A DNA stretch of 64,000 nt, taken from positions 6,213,501 to 6,277,500 of the forward strand of contig NZ_CP150269.1 in assembly GCF_037976825.1 (NCBI RefSeq), given 5' to 3'. Each line of letters starts with the position of its first letter. Position 1 is the first letter of the stretch. Position numbers and translations under genes: made by a program. This stretch comes from Paenibacillus sp. FSL K6-1330. GTDB taxonomy: Bacteria; Bacillota; Bacilli; Paenibacillales; Paenibacillaceae. Positions 58,086 through 64,000 of the stretch are shown here, piece by piece. The notes under the pieces were generated by a model that made no database searches, was not told the origin of the DNA, and saw nothing but the letters and a program-made list of their open reading frames with translations.

Positions 58086-58227
58086 TTAGTATTATAACGC
58101 CTCCATCGGCATAAAATCCAGACATGATTTCTATAAAATATACGTGAAGAAAAATGCGATCGTGCACTTTCTCAAGAGCCGGACCGCCGCTTAGCAGGCT
58201 AGACCCTCTGGAGTTAATCTGATCTCA

Positions 58228-58267
58228 TAAAAAAAGAGCCTGCTTACATACCGTAAGCAGGCTCTTA
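58228..58267 (-). terminator. Terminator of the yko operon
   Basis: AAGAGCCTGCTTAC with GTAAGCAGGCTCTT, a perfect 14-bp stem with a 5-nt loop, followed on the minus strand by a T run. Confidence 0.9.
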
Positions 58268-58283
58268 TCCAGAAAACAACCCT

Positions 58284-59090
58284 TTAATCAAACCGCACGT
58301 CGCCAATGCCGAACCAAGGAAAATTTCCGGCCGCAGCATAGGCGCAGAACGCGGCAGCTGTCAGTAATCCGACGACCAGAAGATCGTAGCGGGAATAACG
58401 AGACGGGTAATAATACGTTCGGGCCTTCGCCCGGTCTCCGTCAAATTGCTTGGCCTCCATCGCAGCGGCTACCCGATGGGCCCGGCGGATGCTCTGCGCC
58501 AGCAGCGGCACCACATACAGTCCTGCGCGATTCACCATGCCGCGAATCCCGCGAATCGGGCGAACTCCTCGCACTTTCAAGGCTTGGCGGCGGATTACAT
58601 ATTCCTCCCACACCATGGGCAGCAGCCGGATCGAAGCCATGAAGCTGTAGGCATATTTGGGCGCCAGCCTCAGCTTCTGCATCAGGCTGTAGAATAAATC
58701 CACCGAGGACGTTGTCGTAACGAGCAGCAGTCCCTCCGAAGCAAAGGCAATTCCTTTAAAGCCCAAATGCAGCCCCCGGTAGAAGCTTTCTTCCGATACC
58801 CGGAACAATCCCCACTCCCACCAGATCGTCTCCCCCTTACCGAACAGCATCATGGAAGAGGCGGACGATATGAAGGCAAGCAGAAACGGAATAAAGAACA
58901 ACAGCATTTTCCACGGCTTCACCCCGCTGAGCACCACCAGACAGACCATAAAGATAAGCGCCTGATACAAAACAAAATCAAGATCATGGGTTAACACCGT
59001 CATGAAAAACAGCGCACAGATCAGTCCCAGCTTCACCACCGGATTCGCCCGGTGCAGCCAAGTGATCCGCACGGGGTTCCATATATTCAT
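58284..59090 (-). CDS. ykoC: ECF transporter T component, YkoC-like
   Basis: 268 residues with about six membrane spans. The EcfT/CbiQ fold is recognised by the two Ala-Arg-Gly-type coupling motifs in YVIRRQALKVRGVRPIRGIRG and SIRRAHRVAAAMEAKQFDG, which dock on the ATPases. The opening WNPVRITWLHRANPVVKLGLICALFFMTVLTHDLDF is typical of YkoC. It overlaps the ATPase gene by 4 bases. It should link substrate-binding YkoE to YkoD in a thiamine-precursor (HMP) uptake complex. Confidence 0.9.
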   Translation of the reverse strand: MNIWNPVRITWLHRANPVVKLGLICALFFMTVLTHDLDFVLYQALIFMVCLVVLSGVKPWKMLLFFIPFLLAFISSASSMMLFGKGETIWWEWGLFRVSEESFYRGLHLGFKGIAFASEGLLLVTTTSSVDLFYSLMQKLRLAPKYAYSFMASIRLLPMVWEEYVIRRQALKVRGVRPIRGIRGMVNRAGLYVVPLLAQSIRRAHRVAAAMEAKQFDGDRAKARTYYYPSRYSRYDLLVVGLLTAAAFCAYAAAGNFPWFGIGDVRFD

Positions 59091-60775
59091 GCGTTCACCC
59101 CCGTGAGGCGTTGATCGGCCGCGGCTAAGATACCCCGTGGGACGACAGCGCCCTTCACTCCCTTAGCCGTCTGCTCGGATGCAATCCCGCCAGAGCAGCG
59201 CGGGGAAGGCATGCTCGAGGTCAGCCGTCCCTCCCGGATTTCCCATATATGCGTGGCAACCCGCTGCGCTATCTCCATTTCATGCGTCACCATGAGAATG
59301 GCGGTTCCCGCGCGGCGCAGCTGCTCGCACATCTCCAGAATCGCGAACGTATTCCGCGCATCCTGCCCGAAGGTTGGCTCATCCAGGAGCAGGACGGACG
59401 GCTGTCTTGCCATGGCCGTAGCCACGCTCAAGCGGCGCTTTTGGCCTGTCGACAGCTGGTACGGATGCCTAGCCTCCATGCCCTTCAGTCCAAAGCGTTC
59501 AAGACAGCGGTCGGCCTGCGCCTTCGCTTCCTCCGGCGGCACATGATCCACCAGCAGCGAGTAAACCACCTCATCCCCGATGCGCTCCGTCAGGAATTGA
59601 AGCTCCGGATTCTGAAACACGAATCCGATTTGGCGCAGCTGCTGCTCTCTCTTCTTTCGCACCTTCCGGCGCTTGCCCTGAATGACCTCTTCCCCGCAAA
59701 GCACATAGGTCCCTTCGGAGCGCAGCAGCCCCATCAAACTTAACAGCAGCGAGCTTTTGCCTGCTCCGTTCGGCCCTACCACCGCAATGAATTGTCCCGG
59801 AAACACCTCTGCCGAAGAGAGCGTGATGACAGGTTTATCCCATCGGAACCCTCTGAAATCCGCCAGTTGAATGACAGGCTCCCCTCGCTGAGCGTACGTC
59901 GGAGCAGCCTCATGTACAAGATTACCCGACTCATCGTCAAACACGTCGACCGGAGCGAATAACTCTCTGCCCGCCCGGGTCTGCGCGTAACCTTCCCATA
60001 CGCCGGGATACCAGATTCCATAAGCTTGGAGTTCCCGCTCATATTCAGCGAATATCGCTGCTGGGGGACCTTCGCCCAGAATCACCCCATCCGGGCTGAA
60101 CAGCACGACACGATCCACATATTGGGCCATTTCTTCAATCCGGTGCTCCACGATGATCAGCGTACGCCCTTCCGAAACGGCCTTCACCGCGGACCAGATT
60201 TGCTCCCTGCCTTCCGGGTCGAGCAGCGCAGACGGCTCGTCAAGCAACAGCACTTCCGGCTCCAGCAGCAGAGCCGATGCCAGCGCAAGTCGCTGCTTCA
60301 TGCCTTGGGACAAATGCCCGATCGGCATATGGAGCTCCTCAAGATCAAGCCCCACCTCGCGCAGGGCCGCTTGCATCCGATCCTTCATCTCGTCACGAGG
60401 GACACTTAGATTTTCCAGTACGAAAGCCAGCTCTTCATCCACGTACGGCATACAGAACTGGGTATCCGGATCTTGAAATACATAACCCCAAGAGCGTGGA
60501 ATCAGCTGGGCCTCGCATTTCATCGGCACCTCCGTCGCGCGGGGAATCATCCCGCTAAGCACCTGCAGCAGCGTGGATTTGCCACAGCCGCTCGGACCGA
60601 GCAGCAGCACCTTCTCCCCGCGGACAGCCGAGAAGGAGAGGTCTTTGAACATCAATCGCTCCTCGCCCGGATACTTCAGACGCAATCCCTCTACATACAC
60701 GGCCGGTTCCGGAAGCATCTCAGCAGACTGAGCCGGAACCTGGCTAACCGTGGCATTAGACATGGCGCGGATCAT
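59087..60775 (-). CDS. ykoD: ECF transporter double ATPase, YkoD-like
   Basis: 562 residues with two fused ABC domains. First: Walker A LLGPSGCGKSTLL (about 59-70), signature HLSQGMKQRLALASA, Walker B VLLLDEPSALLDPEG. Second: Walker A GPNGAGKSSLLLSLMG (about 335-350), signature LSTGQKRRLSVATA, Walker B VLLLDEPTFGQDARN. A linker of about 50 residues joins them. This EcfA-EcfA fusion is the YkoD layout. It powers uptake through YkoE and YkoC. It overlaps ykoE by 20 bases. Confidence 0.93.
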   Translation of the reverse strand: MIRAMSNATVSQVPAQSAEMLPEPAVYVEGLRLKYPGEERLMFKDLSFSAVRGEKVLLLGPSGCGKSTLLQVLSGMIPRATEVPMKCEAQLIPRSWGYVFQDPDTQFCMPYVDEELAFVLENLSVPRDEMKDRMQAALREVGLDLEELHMPIGHLSQGMKQRLALASALLLEPEVLLLDEPSALLDPEGREQIWSAVKAVSEGRTLIIVEHRIEEMAQYVDRVVLFSPDGVILGEGPPAAIFAEYERELQAYGIWYPGVWEGYAQTRAGRELFAPVDVFDDESGNLVHEAAPTYAQRGEPVIQLADFRGFRWDKPVITLSSAEVFPGQFIAVVGPNGAGKSSLLLSLMGLLRSEGTYVLCGEEVIQGKRRKVRKKREQQLRQIGFVFQNPELQFLTERIGDEVVYSLLVDHVPPEEAKAQADRCLERFGLKGMEARHPYQLSTGQKRRLSVATAMARQPSVLLLDEPTFGQDARNTFAILEMCEQLRRAGTAILMVTHEMEIAQRVATHIWEIREGRLTSSMPSPRCSGGIASEQTAKGVKGAVVPRGILAAADQRLTGVNA

Positions 60776-61385
60776 CCAGTGCTTCGTAATCCTTCTTCGA
60801 CGCAGGACGGAGCAGGGATGTCACGCCCGTACGGTCGAGCGCTTTAGCCAGCAGGAGCATAAGAAGGCCTGCAATGACAGCGCCGCTAAGTACCCGCATA
60901 CCGTATTTAGCGAGGAACATCCACGTCTGCAGGTCATCCGTATAGCTGTAATAGAAGTCCATGATCATCGAGCCGATGGCTGCACCGGCACCGGCAATCG
61001 CCAGCGTCCACGCCGAGGTGCTCCGATAACGGAACGCCGCGAATACCAATTCAGCCCCCAGTCCTTGAATGACGCCATACAGCAGTAGGGTCAATCCCCA
61101 GCCGCTGCCAAACAGCACTTCTACGTGGGCCGCCGCCACTTCCGCGATAATGGCCACTCCCGGCTTCCGGATCAACAAGTAAGCAAGCGTGGCTGCAGCG
61201 AACCACATGCCGTATAACAACTCATCCGCTTCAAAGAACAGCGGTTTTAACAGATTGTAAACCGAACCCCAGAAGTGATAAATGACGCCAAGCACCAGTG
61301 ATACCAGTACCGTAACCAAAATATCGCTTAACCGCAGTCCTTTTCGGGGCTGAACCCCCAACTTCTCTTGCACAGACGTTCCCAT
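60756..61385 (-). CDS. ykoE: ECF transporter S component, YkoE-like
   Basis: 209 residues, about six membrane spans. GLRLSDILVTVLVSLVLGVIYHFWGSVYNLLKPLF, LIRKPGVAIIAEVAAAHVEVLFGSGWGLTLLLYGVIQGLGAELVFAAFRY are the YkoE signatures. YkoE binds the hydroxymethylpyrimidine part of thiamine. The TPP riboswitch in its leader supports that. The YkoF-type extra binding protein of B. subtilis is not encoded here. GGAGAGGGG lies upstream of ATG 61385. Confidence 0.92.
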   Translation of the reverse strand: MGTSVQEKLGVQPRKGLRLSDILVTVLVSLVLGVIYHFWGSVYNLLKPLFFEADELLYGMWFAAATLAYLLIRKPGVAIIAEVAAAHVEVLFGSGWGLTLLLYGVIQGLGAELVFAAFRYRSTSAWTLAIAGAGAAIGSMIMDFYYSYTDDLQTWMFLAKYGMRVLSGAVIAGLLMLLLAKALDRTGVTSLLRPASKKDYEALDDPRHV

Positions 61386-61429
61386 AACAACACATTCCCC
61401 TCTCCACCTCTATTTTTGTGTAAACACAA

Positions 61430-61460
61430 CAAAAAACCGTCTGGAAAAACGCGCAGACGG
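61430..61460 (-). terminator. Riboswitch-controlled terminator
   Basis: CCGTCTG pairs with CAGACGG around a 10-nt loop and is followed by TTTTTT on the minus strand, 45 bases before the ykoE start. It forms the expression platform of the TPP riboswitch. Confidence 0.85.
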
Positions 61461-61489
61461 AAAAATAGGCCCTATGTAGGCAGGGTCGG

Positions 61490-61580
61490 ATATTCTCTAC
61501 GCTGGCATTACCCAGTTCAGATTAACGGTCAACAGCGGATAGCAGCTGCAATCTCAGCCTGATTCACTCAAGCCCCCGTA
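61490..61580 (-). promoter_or_regulatory. TPP riboswitch (THI element)
   Basis: On the minus strand ACGGGGGCTTGAGTG, CAGGCTGAGATTG (the conserved CTGAGA), then TCTGAACTGGGTAATGCC and AGCGTAGAGAA (conserved ACCTGA..GGAT-AATGCCAGCGTAGGGA core). All hallmark elements of the THI box are present. It is followed by an intrinsic terminator, so TPP binding should switch off ykoE-ykoD-ykoC by termination. Confidence 0.95.
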
Positions 61581-61606
61581 TTCCTATTCGGTTTTATGTT
61601 AACTTT

Positions 61607-61635
61607 AAAATACACATTCACTCCGGAATAAGCAA
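61607..61635 (-). promoter_or_regulatory. Promoter of the yko operon
   Basis: TTGCTT (61630-61635), 17-bp spacer and TATTTT (61607-61612) on the minus strand, ending about 27 bases before the riboswitch. Confidence 0.6.
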
Positions 61636-61662
61636 GAACCTTTTTTCAAAAATGGCTATTTA

Positions 61663-61691
61663 TTGATTTCCATCTCATTCTATGTCAATAT
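61663..61691 (+). promoter_or_regulatory. Possible promoter of psd
   Basis: TTGATT (61663-61668), 17-bp spacer, CAATAT (61686-61691), about 60 bases before the psd start. Confidence 0.4.
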
Positions 61692-61752
61692 CAGAGTGAT
61701 TGGCTTTTCCACCAACGTTTATTGCTGACACCTATGTACAAAGGAGAATGAC

Positions 61753-62556
61753 ATGGCTAAACAATTGCTGCGTCTGATGACTGAGCTGTCTTCCCGCAAG
61801 TGGCTGTCCCGAATCATGGGGCATTGTTCCCACAGCCGGCTGAGCCGTCATCTAATACCTGCATTCATACGAATTTATCAAATTCCGGCGCACGAAGCGG
61901 AGAAAGAAATCAACGAATACCGCTCACTGAACGAGTTCTTTTCCCGCCGGTTAAAAATAGGCCTCCGCGCCATAGATGACACCGCCGACGCCATGGTAAG
62001 CCCAGTCGATGCCACAATTTCGGCAATGGGCGTCGTCAACGCCGGTACCATTCTGAGCGTTAAGGGACAGGATTATACCTTGAGCGAGCTGCTCGCGAAA
62101 TCACCGAGAATGGAAAACTACATCCACGGTTATGCATTTGTATTGTATTTAAGCCCGACCGACTATCATCGCATTCATTCCCCGGTAACCGGTGTTCAGG
62201 CGGAAAGCGAGCATTTGAAGGGACGCGTTTACCCCGTGAACGATTTTGCGATGACCCATATCCGGAATGTGCTCAGCCGCAATGAGCGCCTCATTACCTA
62301 TATTGCGCATGAGTTCGGCGAAGTCGCCGTCGTGAAGGTCGGAGCCATGAACGTAAGCAGCATCCGTTATGCTGACGAGAACGTGAAAAAATACGAAATC
62401 GGCGATGAACTCGCGTACTTTGAATTCGGCTCTACAGTTGTACTTTTGACGGAGAACGGCACGTTTACCCCTCGCGGTGATCTGGAACCCGGCTCCAAGG
62501 TGAAGATGGGAGAACTGCTCGGTTTGCTTCACCCGTCCCCATCCAGAAAAGGGTGA
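61753..62556 (+). CDS. psd: Phosphatidylserine decarboxylase
   Basis: 267 residues, normal length for the short bacterial proenzyme. The self-cleavage motif GST is in FEFGSTVVLLTENG near residue 226; cleavage there makes the pyruvoyl group. Other family blocks are FFSRRLKIGLRAID, MVSPVDATISAMG, YLSPTDYHRIHSPVTG and HIRNVLSRNERLITYIAHEFGEVAVVKVGAMNVSSI. The enzyme converts phosphatidylserine to phosphatidylethanolamine at the membrane. AAAGGAG precedes the ATG. pssA is not adjacent. Confidence 0.96.
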   Translation: MAKQLLRLMTELSSRKWLSRIMGHCSHSRLSRHLIPAFIRIYQIPAHEAEKEINEYRSLNEFFSRRLKIGLRAIDDTADAMVSPVDATISAMGVVNAGTILSVKGQDYTLSELLAKSPRMENYIHGYAFVLYLSPTDYHRIHSPVTGVQAESEHLKGRVYPVNDFAMTHIRNVLSRNERLITYIAHEFGEVAVVKVGAMNVSSIRYADENVKKYEIGDELAYFEFGSTVVLLTENGTFTPRGDLEPGSKVKMGELLGLLHPSPSRKG

Positions 62557-62621
62557 TTCCATTTACCTTACCAAACATCGCATGACAAGTTAAGGCCATG
62601 AATCATTCGCTGCATGCATGA

Positions 62622-63557
62622 TTAACGCCGACCCAGCATCCGATAAATGATCCGCTGAAACAGCCGATCCGGCAGTACGCCCTTGATCCATGCGATCACC
62701 CGCGTGCCTCGGGGCAACATATAGCGGAACCTGGGCTTAGCCATGGACGCAATTTTTGCCACAAGCCTGGCTACCTCCTGCGGATCCCCGCTTCCCCTGG
62801 CTGTCCGCTCGGAATAGTCCAGCACGCCCTTCAGCAGACCGCTGTAGGGTGATCCTTCCTTCACCGTAAGCTCCCCAAAGCTTTTGTTCCAGATCGGCGT
62901 ACCATAGGCACCAGGCTGGATCAGCACGACATCAATGCCAAAGGGCATTACTTCCATGGACAGGCTTTCGCCAAACCCTTCCAGCGCAAATTTGGAGGAC
63001 GCATAGGGTCCATAACCCGGAAATCCGACCACGCCGCTAATGCTGCTCATGAGAATGATTTTGGATTTTTCGGTTCGCCGGAGCAGCGGCAGCATATGCT
63101 GTGTCACCGATACGGTCCCGAAAAAATTCGTCTCCATCTGCTTTCGCCAGCCGCTAAGCGGCACTTCCTCCACCATGCCGCCTACCGCCTCCCCGGCGTT
63201 GTTCACCAGCACGTCCAAGCGGCCATACCTTTTCTCTAACTCCAAGGCAGCGGCCTTGACTTGTCCCTCGATGCAGATATCCAGCTGAAATACGTGAATA
63301 CGCTTGGCAACATCGGCTTGTTCGGCTCGGGCCAACAGTTCTGCAGCCGCCTCCGGCCTGCGCAGACCCGCTGCCACGTCATAACCTGCTTTTGCCAGCT
63401 CCAAGCTGATGTGCAGTCCGAACCCGCTCGACGCGCCCGTGATCAGCGCAACCTTTCCTGCTCCTGCCGTTACCACCGGATCACCGCTTGCTCGGCCAAT
63501 GCCACTCTCTCCATCACACCCATCACCCTTCCGTTTTCGAAATGCCTGCCCGGCCAT
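62622..63557 (-). CDS. SDR family NAD(P)-dependent oxidoreductase
   Basis: Up to 311 residues. Cofactor loop TGASSGFGLHISLELAKAGYDVAAGLRRPE, NNAGEAVGG, catalytic Ser in LMSSISGVVG, YxxxK in YGPYASSKFALEG, then PGAYGTPIW. This is a classical SDR of the 'dehydrogenase/3-ketosphinganine-like' size with a C-terminal tail. The true start is unsure: the first 33 residues before GKVALITGASSG are not family-like, and neither ATG 63557 nor the GTG codons near residue 27 has a good ribosome site. Substrate unknown. Confidence 0.88.
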   Translation of the reverse strand: MAGQAFRKRKGDGCDGESGIGRASGDPVVTAGAGKVALITGASSGFGLHISLELAKAGYDVAAGLRRPEAAAELLARAEQADVAKRIHVFQLDICIEGQVKAAALELEKRYGRLDVLVNNAGEAVGGMVEEVPLSGWRKQMETNFFGTVSVTQHMLPLLRRTEKSKIILMSSISGVVGFPGYGPYASSKFALEGFGESLSMEVMPFGIDVVLIQPGAYGTPIWNKSFGELTVKEGSPYSGLLKGVLDYSERTARGSGDPQEVARLVAKIASMAKPRFRYMLPRGTRVIAWIKGVLPDRLFQRIIYRMLGRR

Positions 63558-63611
63558 TTTTCTAACCCTGCGTTTAGCGCTTTATGCTTACTCCTAATAT
63601 AACAAAATTTC

Positions 63612-63691
63612 GCAACGTAATCAGAGCCCCTATCCATATGTGCATCCTTTTACAACGTAATCAGACAGAGTCCCTATCGATATATGTATCC
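63612..63691. repeat. Imperfect direct repeat
   Basis: CAACGTAATCAGA followed by CCCTATC-ATAT-TG-ATCC occurs at about 63612-63647 and again at 63652-63691, with small differences and a 4-base insertion. It lies in the 280-bp interval between the SDR gene and the gene at the right edge, in which no other feature was seen apart from the terminator at 63772. Confidence 0.6.
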
Positions 63692-63771
63692 ACTAAATAG
63701 CCCCACAAAGTGGAGCCTATGCTTCGATGCTTATTCCAAATACTTTGCGGGGACCCTAAAAACATATCGAA

Positions 63772-63797
63772 AAAAGGGAGCCATTTAGCTCCCTTTT
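63772..63797. terminator. Bidirectional intrinsic terminator
   Basis: AAAAGGGAGC pairs with GCTCCCTTTT around a 6-nt loop. It follows the partial gene at the right edge on the minus strand. Confidence 0.85.
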
Positions 63798-63840
63798 GCG
63801 TTCATCCAGAGAAAAGCGTATATGATAACGGGATTCAACG

Positions 63841-64000
63841 TCACCCGTATGTAGGCCAGGTTTCATTTAAAACCATACATCCTGATGATCCTGAGTCGTT
63901 GTCTTCATGCGGCGCAAGCGATTTCTGAAAATAGCGCAGCCACCACGACTGAAGAAACGTCCACGCACCCGTCTTCTTGGGCTCATTCCTCTCTCCCCCC
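63841..64000 (-). CDS. C-terminal end of an unidentified gene
   Basis: An open frame entering from the right edge: GGERNEPKKTGAWTFLQSWW, then LRYFQKSLAPHEDNDSGSSG and CMVLNETWPTYG, TGA at 63841. The Trp/aromatic-rich, protein-like composition and the terminator 44 bases after the stop support a real gene end. Too little is present to name a family. Confidence 0.45.
   Translation of the reverse strand, partial: GGERNEPKKTGAWTFLQSWWLRYFQKSLAPHEDNDSGSSGCMVLNETWPTYG

Noticed and set aside
1..64000. CRISPR arrays, rRNA or tRNA genes
   Set aside because: No regularly spaced repeats, no cloverleaf with a TTCGAATC-type arm and no rRNA-like sequence were noticed on either strand by eye; a covariance-model scan would be decisive.

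Overview
The window reads as chromosome from a Paenibacillus-like member of the Bacillota. The basis is strong AGGAGG-type ribosome binding sites, PBSX-type xkd tail genes, a SleB-type cell wall hydrolase, SLH-like modules on an exported peptidase, a very large multidomain pectinase/esterase-like protein, and a TPP-riboswitch ykoE-ykoD-ykoC operon. Species cannot be set from the sequence alone.

Layout. 1-10 kb is housekeeping: a YhgE/Pip gene cut by the left edge with its TetR regulator (two matching operators), an MGDG-synthase-like glycosyltransferase, a frameshifted UPF0173 hydrolase, a SleB-like hydrolase, ThpR, a D-2-hydroxyacid dehydrogenase, an alkyltransferase-like protein, a Trm11-type methyltransferase, a luciferase-like oxidoreductase and a dGTPase. 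10.6-15.5 kb is one secreted 1654-residue protein with esterase, DNRLRE, FN3, discoidin and pectate-lyase-like modules.

15.8-43.4 kb is the main attraction: a minus-strand, roughly 25-kb contractile-tail locus with two complete but diverged PBSX-like tail modules in tandem. Module B (29.6-41.3 kb) comes first in transcription and module A (15.8-29.5 kb) second. Each has its own terminator-type protein, small pre-sheath protein, sheath, tube, tail chaperone, tape measure, LysM protein, XkdQ-R-S-T-U baseplate set and fibre. A single holin/endolysin pair sits at the far end. No portal, terminase, capsid, integrase or replication gene is visible, so it looks like a double phage-tail-like bacteriocin (tailocin) rather than a prophage. 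Both chaperone genes end at the same slippery heptamer A_AAA_AAC, followed by a -1 frame extension. Upstream lie a leader with a LexA-type SOS box next to a -10 element, an ArpU-like regulator, and an ImmR/ImmA-like repressor/metalloprotease pair with three matching palindromic operators.

43.5-58 kb is an accessory, partly decayed region. It holds an AviRa-like rRNA methyltransferase, AraC and LysE genes, a polysaccharide deacetylase with a YkoP-like partner, a short TetR-like gene, a BcrA-type ABC transporter, DUF4097 and signal-peptide remnants, an SLH-like/prolyl-oligopeptidase protein, an OmpR-type two-component system, an IS110 remnant and a TetR/SMR efflux pair. Three promoters here share a 20-bp tandem-repeat box exactly 29 bp upstream of the -10, which points to one envelope-stress regulon, probably run by the local two-component system. 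Two short sequences are duplicated between 44-46 kb and 57 kb and mark an old rearrangement.

58.3-64 kb holds the ECF thiamine-precursor transporter operon ykoE-ykoD-ykoC under a TPP riboswitch, phosphatidylserine decarboxylase, an SDR oxidoreductase and a gene cut by the right edge.
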